Positions 24,983 to 33,275 of a stretch of 64,000 bases of DNA are shown piece by piece (position 1 is the stretch's first letter; each line of letters begins with the position of its first letter). A program made the position numbers and the translations under genes. The stretch comes from Candidatus Pseudobacter hemicellulosilyticus (GTDB taxonomy: Bacteria; Bacteroidota; Bacteroidia; Chitinophagales; Chitinophagaceae). The stretch lies in NCBI GenBank assembly GCA_029202545.1, contig CP119311.1:1054001-1118000 (forward strand), in the 5' to 3' direction. The notes below the pieces were generated by a model. It was not told where the DNA came from. It made no database searches and saw nothing but the letters and a program-made list of their open reading frames with translations.

Positions 24983-26245
24983 TTAACGGCGTGGTTCCTG
25001 GTCGTTAGAATAATTGAAGCGGAATGCTGACAGGTTGGGCTTTACAGGACGGGACCTGCCCAGTTCATACTGGTAGATGATGTCACCAATTTCACGAAAG
25101 AAGGGATAACCGGTTTCCTCGTACTCGTATTTATTGTCGTTCAGTACGCCATCCTTGTTCACGTAGATCACGGCGCTCACCATGAATTCCACACCCTGTT
25201 GAAGATCCACTACATAAGCAGCATCTGTCAGGAAGCCGTAGGCCCAGCCAGCCTTGTTGAAAGAGCGCATGGAACCCGGTATCCTGGAACTGTCCGCCCG
25301 CCAGTTAAAGAATTTGGTATAGCTGTCGAAGAACTCGGTGGTATCAAAAGTGGGGTTGCTGCTTTCGGAAGGAAGCTGTGACATGTACTGCCGCAGGAAG
25401 CGGTAGTCGGATTGCTGCAGCCGGAAGCGTTTGGCCAGCGGGGTAGCTGCGGGGAACAGGACGGCCTGGAGGATCTGCTGCAAATCTTCCAGGGGTAAGC
25501 GATTATGGGTGGAAAAATCCATGGGCGCCAGCACCAGGCTATCGTTCCGGTTATAATGCGCCTTGCCGATGGTATCCGTCCTGCTGAAATCAAAACTGTC
25601 CCTGTTGAAAGCAGGCGGCAGCCGGCAGAGCAGTTCTTTGTTGCGGACAAACCGGATGGCATTGGTATGGCGGTTCTGGTCGGCGCTGAGGGGCACAAAG
25701 CGCCGGGTGATCCGGGCATCTTTATAGCCCATTCCCCATAAGCGCCTGTTGAGGGTCCGCTGCCCCACCAGTTCATACAGCCGGTTATAGGCATCGTTGT
25801 CACTGACCAGGAAGATCTTGCGGATATAGTGGGCTACCGACGGATAGCCGTCGGCAGAAGTGCTGTCCCAGCTGACCAGCTCCTGCCCGCTGTAGCTGCT
25901 GTCGGTCAGCATGGTAGTGAATTTATTGACACCGTATTTCCGGAGGCTGTTGATCTTCTCCAGCGCCAGCAAAGCAGTGGGCAACTTGACGGTGGAAGCA
26001 GGATTGAAATACCGCCTGCGGTCCACATTGAGGTAAAAATTAGTGAAGTGCGGGCGGTTCTGGGCATCTCTGTTGATCCTTGTATAAATGACCTGGTATT
26101 GAAACGTCTCCGGCTGGTCAAGCACCTGTTGCAGAAAGGGAGAGGCCCGCTGCCGGACCAGTTGCCGGAGCCAGGGATCAGTCTTTGGCTGGGCAGTCAA
26201 TGAGCTGGTCACTAACAGCAACAATACAGCGAGCAATGGTTTCAT
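24983..26245 (-). CDS. secreted serine hydrolase of class A beta-lactamase fold
   Basis: This 420-residue protein starts with MKPLLAVLLLLVTSSLTAQ, a signal peptide, and is predicted periplasmic. The three signature elements of the penicillin-recognising fold are visible: S-x-x-K as STVK (about residue 96, in NPASTVKLPTALLALEKIN), SDN in LVSDNDAYNRLYELVG (about residue 150), and a KTG-like KAG in FNKAGWAYGFLTDAAYV near residue 345. It is about 130 residues longer than true class A beta-lactamases and lacks a clear omega-loop glutamate, so a peptidase or carboxypeptidase role is possible. The start is chosen for the signal peptide. Confidence 0.85.
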   Translation of the reverse strand: MKPLLAVLLLLVTSSLTAQPKTDPWLRQLVRQRASPFLQQVLDQPETFQYQVIYTRINRDAQNRPHFTNFYLNVDRRRYFNPASTVKLPTALLALEKINSLRKYGVNKFTTMLTDSSYSGQELVSWDSTSADGYPSVAHYIRKIFLVSDNDAYNRLYELVGQRTLNRRLWGMGYKDARITRRFVPLSADQNRHTNAIRFVRNKELLCRLPPAFNRDSFDFSRTDTIGKAHYNRNDSLVLAPMDFSTHNRLPLEDLQQILQAVLFPAATPLAKRFRLQQSDYRFLRQYMSQLPSESSNPTFDTTEFFDSYTKFFNWRADSSRIPGSMRSFNKAGWAYGFLTDAAYVVDLQQGVEFMVSAVIYVNKDGVLNDNKYEYEETGYPFFREIGDIIYQYELGRSRPVKPNLSAFRFNYSNDQEPRR

Positions 26246-26328
26246 GGACAAAAGATACGAACAAATAGAATCCATTGCCGTAATCCACCCGGATGGGCTA
26301 TCTTGCAAGCCTTAAATCTTTGCCGTTT

Positions 26329-27339
26329 ATGAAATTGGTGTCTTATTTACGGGATCATCAGGATCGCCTGGCCTTACTGGTCGATGGATTATTGTACGAT
26401 GCAGAAAACCTGCACCCCGAGCTGCCGCAGAATATGAGCATGCTCCTGCATTACTGGGAAGATTTTATCCCTATGGCAAAGGGCTGCGAGATCATGATCA
26501 GAGAAGGAAAGATCTCTTCCGACAGGGCAATTCCTTTTGACGCAGCACCGTTGCTGGCGCCTGTTCCCTTCCCTGCTTCCTGCAGGGACGGATATGCGTT
26601 CAGGCAACACGTTGAAGCGGCTCGTCGCAACCGTAAAGTAGCCATGATCCCGGAATTTGACCAGTATCCCATTCTTTATTTCACCAATCACCTCGCTGTA
26701 CAGGGCCCTGGCGAAATTGTCTGCATGCCCGATCATTTTGAAAAGCTCGATTTTGAACTGGAAGCTGCCATTGTGATCTGCAAACAGGGCCGGAATATCC
26801 GGGCTGAAGAAGCTGACCAATATATCGGCGGCCTCATGATCATGAATGATATGAGCGCCCGCAGGTTGCAGATGGAAGAAATGCTGCTGAACCTGGGACC
26901 GGCCAAGGGCAAGGATTTCAGCACTGTCATCGGCCCCTGCATTGTGACCCTGGATGAGCTGGAGCAATATGAGATACCCGCCAAAGTGGGCCATACCGGC
27001 AAAAGCTGGAACCTGCGCATGCAATGCCGGGTGAATGGTCAGCAGGTAAGTGAAGGTAATATTGGCGATATGGACTGGACCTTTGCCGAGATCATTGAAC
27101 GCGCTTCCTATGGCGTTACCCTGCACCCCGGCGAAGTGATCGGCAGCGGTACCGTAGGCACCGGCTGTTTCCTGGAACTGAACGGTACCGGCAAGCTCAA
27201 TGACCCCAACTATACCGAACAATGGTTGCAGGAAGGAGATGTAGTGGAACTGGAGATTGATGGCATCGGCGTACTCAGCAATACCATTGTCCGGGAAGAT
27301 GATGATTTTTCCATACTGGCCAGAAAGAAAAACAGCTAA
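26329..27339 (+). CDS. fumarylacetoacetate hydrolase family protein
   Basis: This 336-residue cytoplasmic protein has the FAH C-terminal catalytic domain. Metal ligands are expected in the E-x-E pattern of FELEAAIVIC (about residue 144), with MIMNDMSARRLQ, KGKDFSTVIGPCIVT and PGEVIGSGTVGTGC characteristic of the fold. These enzymes cleave or hydrate 2,4-dioxo acids. This long form is typical of the tyrosine/homogentisate route in Bacteroidota. The flavin reductase gene follows after 11 bases, so they likely form an operon. The start is the ATG at 26329 after a TAAATCTTTG promoter-like element; an upstream in-frame ATG at 26293 precedes that element. Confidence 0.88.
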   Translation: MKLVSYLRDHQDRLALLVDGLLYDAENLHPELPQNMSMLLHYWEDFIPMAKGCEIMIREGKISSDRAIPFDAAPLLAPVPFPASCRDGYAFRQHVEAARRNRKVAMIPEFDQYPILYFTNHLAVQGPGEIVCMPDHFEKLDFELEAAIVICKQGRNIRAEEADQYIGGLMIMNDMSARRLQMEEMLLNLGPAKGKDFSTVIGPCIVTLDELEQYEIPAKVGHTGKSWNLRMQCRVNGQQVSEGNIGDMDWTFAEIIERASYGVTLHPGEVIGSGTVGTGCFLELNGTGKLNDPNYTEQWLQEGDVVELEIDGIGVLSNTIVREDDDFSILARKKNS

Positions 27340-27350
27340 GCCACCCCGTT

Positions 27351-28232
27351 ATGATACTCGACCTGCAACAACTCAGCCCGGCGGAAAGACAGCAGTACCT
27401 GCAACATGCCATTGCTCCCCGCCCTATCTGTTTTGCCAGTACCATTGACCGGGCAGGTCAGGTGAACCTGAGCCCTTTCAGCTTTTTCAACCTCTTCTCT
27501 TCCAACCCGCCTATCGTGATCTTTTCACCGGCCAGGCGGGTGCGCGATAATACCACCAAGCATACCCTGCAGAATTTGCAGGAGGTGCCGGAGGTAGTGA
27601 TCAATATTGTGGACTATGCCATGGTGCAGCAGACCAGCCTGGCCAGCTGCGAATTCCCCAGGGAAGTGAACGAATTCAGTAAGTCGGGCTTTACACCCGA
27701 GCCGGCAACACTTGTTCAACCGCCCATGGTAAAGGAAAGCAGGATCAAAATGGAATGCCGGGTGCAGGAGATCAAATCCCTGGGCACCGAAGGCGGGGCC
27801 GGCAACCTGGTGATCTGCGAAGTGCTGCGTATGCATATTGACGATAGCCTGCTCAATGCGAAAAAAGGCATTGACCAGCGCAAGCTGCAACTGGTGGCCC
27901 GGCTTGGGGGCGACTGGTACTGCAAAGTGGATGAAACCAACCTGTTCCAGGTGGAGAAGCCCAATATTAAATTAGGTATCGGCGTGGACGCCCTGCCTGA
28001 GCCCATCCGCCAGAGCAGCATCCTCACAGGCAATCACCTCGGACAGTTGGGCAACGTGCATGAAATGCCGGTTATTGATCCCGCCTTTGCCGATGACAAC
28101 CTCAGGAATATTTTCCAGTATTATTCCGTGAACCCGGAAGAAATGGAAAAAGAGCTGCACCGCTATGCACAGCAATTACTGGATGCCGGCAAGGTGACAG
28201 AAGCCTGGCAGGTTCTGCTGGCCAATAATTAA
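27351..28232 (+). CDS. flavin reductase family (FMN-binding split barrel) protein
   Basis: This 293-residue cytoplasmic protein has a flavin-reductase-like FMN-binding domain in the first ~190 residues. Seen are APRPICFASTIDRAGQVNLSPFSFFNLFSSNPPIVIFSPARR and RDNTTKHTLQNLQEVPEVVINIV. The C-terminal third (LGIGVDALPEPIRQSSILTG onward) is the extension found in Bacteroidota relatives. The domain probably reduces or binds flavin for a partner oxygenase. Pairing with a fumarylacetoacetase-type enzyme suggests aromatic amino-acid breakdown, an inference. It abuts the convergent PH-domain gene with no gap. Confidence 0.85.
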   Translation: MILDLQQLSPAERQQYLQHAIAPRPICFASTIDRAGQVNLSPFSFFNLFSSNPPIVIFSPARRVRDNTTKHTLQNLQEVPEVVINIVDYAMVQQTSLASCEFPREVNEFSKSGFTPEPATLVQPPMVKESRIKMECRVQEIKSLGTEGGAGNLVICEVLRMHIDDSLLNAKKGIDQRKLQLVARLGGDWYCKVDETNLFQVEKPNIKLGIGVDALPEPIRQSSILTGNHLGQLGNVHEMPVIDPAFADDNLRNIFQYYSVNPEEMEKELHRYAQQLLDAGKVTEAWQVLLANN

Positions 28233-29726
28233 CTACATCCAGTTCCTGTCAGCACTTTCAATAGCATATAGCGCATAGTTGCGGATTCGCTGTGCCAGCG
28301 CCAGCGGGATCCAGGGAATGCTGATGGCACCGCCGGCTGTATTGAGCAGCAGGGTGGCCAGGCCTTTGCGCCGCTGAAAGATGGACTGTTTCAACACCAC
28401 CTGCTGGATCTTGTACCATTGCACCACTTCATATTCCCTTCCCCATACCCCCCTCTTCACCTGTAAAGCGCCCGGCGAGAGATAGAGCCTGAAATTACGC
28501 CGGAAGAAGATGGCATTCAGCCATACATAGGGTATCCAGAGCAAGGTCCAGAGCAACCCCGCCTGCCAGTACCAGATAGCCGTAATAGGTAAAGCTATCA
28601 GCAGGGGCAGCACCCCCACTATCAGCGCCCGCCGTAACGGATACTCCGGGGCGATCCGGTGTTCCGAATCCGCATTCGGTTGCACGGCAGGGTGATACTG
28701 CTGCAGCAGCAGGTCTATAAAGGATGGCCTGGTAACAGGCACTGTAACTTTTCGCTTTTGATGGTTATTATCCAGCGAGCCTGTCACCTGGTGGAATTCC
28801 AGGTTATACAGACCAAGCATGCGCCGCACCCAGTTGCCTTCCCAGGAAATATACTGGATCTTGGTATAGGGCACCAGGTTCTGCCGGCTGTTGATGAGCC
28901 CGCTCCTGATCTTATAACCCTGTGCTGTTTCCGCCAGTTCAAAATTGAAATAGGCCAGCAGGATGCGGGTCATGGACACCACTATCAGGATCAGCAGCAC
29001 CAGCATAGTAATAATAGCGATGGAAGCAATAGTGGCATGAAAGGCTTTGGAAGAGGATTTGATGGTCTGCACCACCCGGCTGCCGAAAGCTTCGTCCAGG
29101 TTATTGAGTGAGGTGATGGCAAAGGCCAGTACCACAAAGAAGGCCTGGATATGATTGGCGGAGAGGCCCAGTTTCAGCAGGTCGCTGGCGCCCAGGGTAA
29201 TGATAGGTGTTTCAATGGTGGCGGCCACTGTCCCGTCTTCCGTGTACACCTGCAGCTCCTGTAACAGGAAGGTCTTGAGCTGTTCTGCTTTGGCCATATC
29301 CAGCGCTTCAATAGTGGCTTCGGTCTTGTCGGACCCCGCCGTATCAATGCGGACCCGGGCCACTTTTGTCAGCTGGTGCAGGGGGCCCTGTTCAATATGA
29401 ACGGCCTGTATTTTTTCCAGGGGGATAATGATGGTCTTTTTACTGAGCACGCCTTTGCGCACCACCAGTTCCCCGTCCAGGATCTGGAAGCGGAAATAAT
29501 AGAATTCTATCAGGGAGCGCAGCAGGAAAAGAACAGGCGCAATAATAAAGAGTATCTCAAAGCTGTCCAGCCCGCGGCTCCCGCGGCGAAATACCAGTAC
29601 GATCAGGGCCGGCCAGAAGGTCTTGATAAAACTGATGATCGTTTTTGTCAGGATCACCCAGATACCCCCTCTTGCCTGCCGCTGCGGCTGGCTCCAGCTA
29701 TTCTGCATGGGCGGCATCAGGTTCAT
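28233..29726 (-). CDS. membrane protein with bacterial PH domains (YdbT-like)
   Basis: This 497-residue inner-membrane protein has three bacterial PH (bPH2) modules separated by paired membrane helices. The first contains GELVVRKGVLSKKTIIIPLEKIQAVHIEQGP, the second YKIRSGLINSRQNLVPYTKIQYISWEG, the third GALQVKRGVWGREYEVVQWYKIQ. This triple arrangement is the YdbT layout. It follows the smaller bPH2 gene with a 29-base overlap. Other starts at 29717 or 29708 are possible, and each keeps the pair coupled. In Gram-positives the YdbS/YdbT pair protects against certain bacteriocins; whether that applies here is untested. Confidence 0.85.
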   Translation of the reverse strand: MNLMPPMQNSWSQPQRQARGGIWVILTKTIISFIKTFWPALIVLVFRRGSRGLDSFEILFIIAPVLFLLRSLIEFYYFRFQILDGELVVRKGVLSKKTIIIPLEKIQAVHIEQGPLHQLTKVARVRIDTAGSDKTEATIEALDMAKAEQLKTFLLQELQVYTEDGTVAATIETPIITLGASDLLKLGLSANHIQAFFVVLAFAITSLNNLDEAFGSRVVQTIKSSSKAFHATIASIAIITMLVLLILIVVSMTRILLAYFNFELAETAQGYKIRSGLINSRQNLVPYTKIQYISWEGNWVRRMLGLYNLEFHQVTGSLDNNHQKRKVTVPVTRPSFIDLLLQQYHPAVQPNADSEHRIAPEYPLRRALIVGVLPLLIALPITAIWYWQAGLLWTLLWIPYVWLNAIFFRRNFRLYLSPGALQVKRGVWGREYEVVQWYKIQQVVLKQSIFQRRKGLATLLLNTAGGAISIPWIPLALAQRIRNYALYAIESADRNWM

Positions 29727-30234
29727 GGACTATTTTTTTGGTGATCCATTCTTTCAGGGCATAGGCATCGGCTTCTACCAGGCCGGGGATCTTCAGGTCG
29801 GTATCATTGGGACCGGCGGAATACAGGACCAGGGCCGCCAGCCCGTAGCGGCGCTCAATAGGACCGGCCGTTACCGTACTATGCAGTACCCGGTTGAAAG
29901 GGCAGGTATGAATTCTCTGGACGAACCAACCGGTCCGGTAAATGATATCCCGCTCGCGGACAGCATAGGCTTTTACGGAAAAGCCTTTTTCCATCGCCAG
30001 GCGCCAGACCAGGCATCCGAAAGTAATGCTTCCCAGGACCAGCATCCACCAGCGGGGCTGGTACAGACCGGGGGTCATAGCCACCACGCCGGCGCCTATG
30101 GCCAGCAACACCAGCGTGCTCAGGCCCCACTGCCAGCGCAATACCGTAAAGTAACTGCGCTCAATAGGCTTGAACGCCACATCTTCCGCTTTGGGAAGGG
30201 TTTCCGTGTCAACCGGAGCATTCAGAAATTCCAT
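29698..30234 (-). CDS. membrane protein with one bacterial PH domain (YdbS-like)
   Basis: This 178-residue inner-membrane protein has two hydrophobic helices (about residues 38-56 and 60-80) followed by one bPH2 domain. The domain contains YAVRERDIIYRTGWFVQRIHTCPFNRVLHSTVTAGPIERRYGLAALVLY. This is the short partner in YdbS/YdbT-type pairs, and the longer gene begins inside its 3' end, so translation is likely coupled. The bases encoding TGWFVQ contain one copy of the recurring 11-base motif. No sorting or catalytic residues are seen. Confidence 0.85.
   Translation of the reverse strand: MEFLNAPVDTETLPKAEDVAFKPIERSYFTVLRWQWGLSTLVLLAIGAGVVAMTPGLYQPRWWMLVLGSITFGCLVWRLAMEKGFSVKAYAVRERDIIYRTGWFVQRIHTCPFNRVLHSTVTAGPIERRYGLAALVLYSAGPNDTDLKIPGLVEADAYALKEWITKKIVHEPDAAHAE
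29918..29933 (+). repeat. motif GGACGAACCAA, copy 2 (within YdbS-like gene)
   Basis: The plus strand reads TGGACGAACCAACCGG; the minus-strand gene encodes TGWFVQ here. Confidence 0.55.
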
Positions 30235-30258
30235 ACCTTAAAAATAGGTCCTTTGCGC

Positions 30259-30266
30259 TATTTTTG
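30259..30266 (+). promoter_or_regulatory. -7 promoter box of lysS
   Basis: TATTTTTG, an exact match. Transcription should start near 30273, about 49 bases before the chosen lysS ATG. This argues against the long upstream extension of the reading frame. Confidence 0.5.
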
Positions 30267-30321
30267 CAGCCGCTTTGTTTCGGACGGACCGGAACAGCTA
30301 ACCATATCAATATTATTTAGC

Positions 30322-31863
30322 ATGCATTTATCAGATCAGGAGATTATCCGCAGAGAGAAAATGGCCAGCTTGCAGGAAATGGGCATCGACCCTTATCCCG
30401 CAGCTTTGTACCCCGTTAATTCCAATGCCGCCTTTATCAAGGCTAATTATAAAGGAGAAGAGAATAAGGCAGATTTTGCTGAAGTATGCCTGGCCGGCCG
30501 CATCATGAGCGTCAGGGACATGGGTAAGGCCAATTTTGCCGTACTGCAGGACAGCACCGGTAAGATCCAGCTCTATATCAAACGCGATGAGATCTGCCCC
30601 GGAGAAGACAAGAGCCTGTACGACAAGGTATGGAAACACCACACTGATATCGGTGATATCATTGGGGTAAAAGGATATGTATTCACCACCAAGACCGGCG
30701 AAACATCCATCCACGTACTGGAGCTCACTTTCCTGACCAAGGCGCTGAAGCCTTTACCCGTTGTGAAAGAGAAAGACGGTGAAACCTTTGACGAGGTGAC
30801 CGATCCTGAATTCCGCTATCGCCAGCGCTATGCCGACCTGATCGTTAATCCCCAGGTGAAAGAAACCTTTCTGAAGCGCACCAGAATGATCAATACCATC
30901 CGCGATTTCCTGAACAGCCAGGGCGCGCTGGAAGTAGATACCCCGGTACTGCAGGCCATCCCCGGCGGCGCTGCCGCCCGGCCCTTTATTACCCACCACA
31001 ATGCGCTGGACGTACCTTTCTACCTGCGTATTGCCAATGAATTGTACCTGAAAAGGCTGATCGTAGGCGGGTTCGACTGGGTCTATGAATTTTCCCGCAA
31101 TTTCCGGAACGAAGGCATGGACCGCACCCATAACCCGGAGTTCACCGTACTGGAATGGTATACCGCCTACAAAGACTATTTCTGGATGATGGAGATCACC
31201 GAACAGCTCTTTGAAAAAATTGCCGTTGCCCTGCATGGCGGCACAGAGCTGACAGTAGGCAGCAACACCATCAATTTCAAAGCGCCTTTCAAACGCATCA
31301 GCATCCATGATGCCATTAAAGAATATACCGGCTTTGACGTCAGCAACCTGGATGAGGCCGGTCTCCGCGATGTTTGCAAACAACTGGGCCTGCATGCAGA
31401 TCCCAATCATGGTAAAGGCAAACTGATAGACCTGATCTTCGGGGAGAAATGCGAAGGCCATTTTATCCAGCCCACTTTCATCATCGACTACCCGGTGGAA
31501 ATGAGCCCGCTCACCAAAAAGCACCGCAGCAAACCCGGCCTGGTAGAGCGTTTTGAACTGATGGTCAACGGCAAGGAAATTGCCAATGCCTACAGTGAGC
31601 TCAATGACCCTATTGACCAGCGGGCACGCTTTGAAGAACAGTCCACACTGATGGACAGGGGTGACGACGAAGCCATGTACATCGACAATGATTTTCTCCG
31701 GGCGCTGGAATACGGCATGCCGCCCACAGCCGGTATCGGTATCGGCATTGACCGGCTCTGTATGCTCATGACCAATGAGGCCAGCATCCAGGATGTATTG
31801 CTGTTCCCCCAGATGCGGCCTGAAAAGACCAGCGAGCAGACCCCAGAGGAGAAAGAAAAGTAA
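30322..31863 (+). CDS. lysS: lysyl-tRNA synthetase, class II
   Basis: This 513-residue cytoplasmic enzyme charges tRNA-Lys. It has an N-terminal OB-fold anticodon domain (about residues 55-165, CLAGRIMSVRDMGKANFAVLQD). The class II catalytic domain carries motif 2 (EFSRNFRNEGMDRTHNPEF at about 255) and motif 3 (GIGIGIDRL near 475). The ATG at 30322 gives a standard-length protein. The frame is open for 230 codons further upstream but there it overlaps the minus-strand PH gene and the lysS promoter. The stop abuts the convergent SDR gene. Confidence 0.96.
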   Translation: MHLSDQEIIRREKMASLQEMGIDPYPAALYPVNSNAAFIKANYKGEENKADFAEVCLAGRIMSVRDMGKANFAVLQDSTGKIQLYIKRDEICPGEDKSLYDKVWKHHTDIGDIIGVKGYVFTTKTGETSIHVLELTFLTKALKPLPVVKEKDGETFDEVTDPEFRYRQRYADLIVNPQVKETFLKRTRMINTIRDFLNSQGALEVDTPVLQAIPGGAAARPFITHHNALDVPFYLRIANELYLKRLIVGGFDWVYEFSRNFRNEGMDRTHNPEFTVLEWYTAYKDYFWMMEITEQLFEKIAVALHGGTELTVGSNTINFKAPFKRISIHDAIKEYTGFDVSNLDEAGLRDVCKQLGLHADPNHGKGKLIDLIFGEKCEGHFIQPTFIIDYPVEMSPLTKKHRSKPGLVERFELMVNGKEIANAYSELNDPIDQRARFEEQSTLMDRGDDEAMYIDNDFLRALEYGMPPTAGIGIGIDRLCMLMTNEASIQDVLLFPQMRPEKTSEQTPEEKEK

Positions 31864-32685
31864 TTACAGGAAAAGATCCTTCATCAGCTTTTGCTCCGGG
31901 TTCACGGCATAGTTCGTGAAATCCCGGACGCCTTCTGCTGCCAGCACCTCTTCATCAATGAAGAAATTACCTGTGCATTCCGCCGATGGCCGGCGCAGGA
32001 TATGGTAGGCTGCATCGGCCACAATGGCCGGCACCCTGCTCCGCTGTATCAGCTGGTCGCCGCCCAGCAGGTTCTGCACGGCTGCCGTGGCAATAGTGGT
32101 CTTTGGCCAGAGTGCGTTGGCGGCTATCCGGTGCGGCCGCAGCTCTTCCGCCAGCCCCAGCACAACCATACTCATCCCGTATTTGCTCATGGTATAGGCC
32201 AGGTGGCGGGAAAACCATTTGGGGTCCAGGTTGATGGGCGGGGAAAGATTGAGAATATGGGGATTGGCCGCCTGCTTCAGGTGCGGGATACAGGCCCTGC
32301 TCATAAAGAAGGTACCGCGAACATTGATCTCGTGCATCAGCCCCCATCGCTTGAACTCCGTGTCTTCCGTAGCCGTCAGGCTGATAGCGCTGGCATTGTT
32401 GACCAGGACATCTATCCTGCCAAAGCGCTGTACCGTAGCTTCCACTACCTGCTGGATACTCTCTTCATAACGGATATCTCCCTGCAAAGGCAATACATCG
32501 CTGGCGCCGGCCTGGCTGATCTCCTCGGCGGCGGTAAAGATTGTGCCCTCCAGTTTGGGATGTGGTTCGGCAGTTTTACCTACAATGGCAATATTGGCGC
32601 CTTCGGCGGCCAGGCGGAGGGCAATGGCCTTTCCGATGCCGCGGCTCCCGCCGGTGATAAGGACTGTTTGCTGTTGAAAGCTCAT
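31864..32685 (-). CDS. SDR family oxidoreductase, HSDL2-like
   Basis: This 273-residue short-chain dehydrogenase/reductase has the cofactor loop TGGSRGIG at about residue 10, NNAS at about 90, and the catalytic Tyr and Lys in YTMSKYG at about 168. The catalytic Ser lies in LNLSPPINL. The sequence follows the HSDL2 (hydroxysteroid-dehydrogenase-like 2) subgroup in full, including LWPKTTIATAAVQNLLGG and the late NFFIDEEVLAAEGV. The SCP2 domain found on animal HSDL2 is absent. The substrate is not known, possibly a fatty-acyl derivative. The start is the ATG at 32685. Confidence 0.88.
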   Translation of the reverse strand: MSFQQQTVLITGGSRGIGKAIALRLAAEGANIAIVGKTAEPHPKLEGTIFTAAEEISQAGASDVLPLQGDIRYEESIQQVVEATVQRFGRIDVLVNNASAISLTATEDTEFKRWGLMHEINVRGTFFMSRACIPHLKQAANPHILNLSPPINLDPKWFSRHLAYTMSKYGMSMVVLGLAEELRPHRIAANALWPKTTIATAAVQNLLGGDQLIQRSRVPAIVADAAYHILRRPSAECTGNFFIDEEVLAAEGVRDFTNYAVNPEQKLMKDLFL

Positions 32686-32845
32686 ATGACAGGCTTTTAA
32701 TTGGTGGTTATACACTCAATTTAAGTATAAATGTGCTTGGTTATGAGCACAATTGCTACAAAAAAGTAGTTGTACGAGTTAACTGCTAAGTAGTTTTACG
32801 CAAGGGCTGGTAATTCATGAAATCTTAAAATAAAGCAAATATGCT

Positions 32846-32877
32846 CTTGCCTCCAGGGCCGTTTGATTTTATGTTTG
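32846..32877 (+). promoter_or_regulatory. consensus promoter with no gene directly downstream
   Basis: TTG at 32846-32848, a 21-base spacer and TATGTTTG at 32870-32877 form an excellent Bacteroidota promoter. No plausible gene begins after it for about 390 bases, but a terminator follows at 33123-33158. Confidence 0.5.
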
Positions 32878-32883
32878 TAGTGT

Positions 32884-33158
32884 TGATTGATTGATACAAG
32901 GCACCAATATCCAAGCGAAAAACCAGTTTAAATCCGAGTTCTTTTTGAAAAGCCAGTTCCTTTTAAGAAATCCAATATCTCTGAGTGACCATTGCCTGCA
33001 TCTTTCAGTGAACGATTAAGAAAATCCAATGCCCGCTTTATCCATGATCCTACGAAACGACAGTAAAATTTGTACCTATTGATGACCCCGCTCTGTTGGT
33101 TTAGGTTTCGTACAAAGTTCTTGAACAGTCCTGGAGTATTCCGGGACTGTTCGTTTTT
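32884..33158 (+). ncRNA. candidate small transcript of unknown function
   Basis: This interval of about 275 bases lies between a consensus promoter and a hairpin terminator. Inside, TACGAAAC at 33051-33058 can pair with GTTTCGTA near 33106-33113. The plus strand holds no reading frame that looks coding. The minus strand holds an 80-codon frame (32928-33170) of unknown character, and that frame is the main alternative explanation. It could also be an untranslated leader or a decayed gene. The call is a hypothesis from signal layout alone. Confidence 0.3.
33123..33158 (+). terminator. hairpin terminator upstream of korB
   Basis: GAACAGTCC (33123-33131) pairs perfectly with GGACTGTTC (33144-33152), with further inner pairing, and is followed by GTTTTT. 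It does not follow any recognised gene. Confidence 0.75.
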
Positions 33159-33229
33159 AGGCCCTGCCACCCGGTTTGCGGTTAATTTTCCAATTCAGGA
33201 ACTCTTTAGGCTGCGGATCGTTATTATGC

Positions 33230-33257
33230 TTGTAATTCTGGCAATGCCGTAAATTTG
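33230..33257 (+). promoter_or_regulatory. promoter of korB
   Basis: TTG at 33230-33232 and TAAATTTG at 33250-33257, with a spacer of 17 bases. Transcription should start near 33264, leaving about 12 bases before the ATG at 33276. Confidence 0.55.
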
Positions 33258-33275
33258 CAGGAATTTATAGTTTGT

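Noticed and set aside
29623..30321. Open frame extending lysS upstream by 233 codons
   Set aside because: It overlaps two minus-strand PH-domain genes and crosses the lysS promoter; the normal LysS N-terminus starts at 30322.
32928..33170. 80-codon minus-strand frame in the korB upstream region
   Set aside because: It lies opposite the promoter-terminator interval, has no recognisable domain, and its start overlaps the terminator hairpin. Kept only as an alternative to the RNA candidate.
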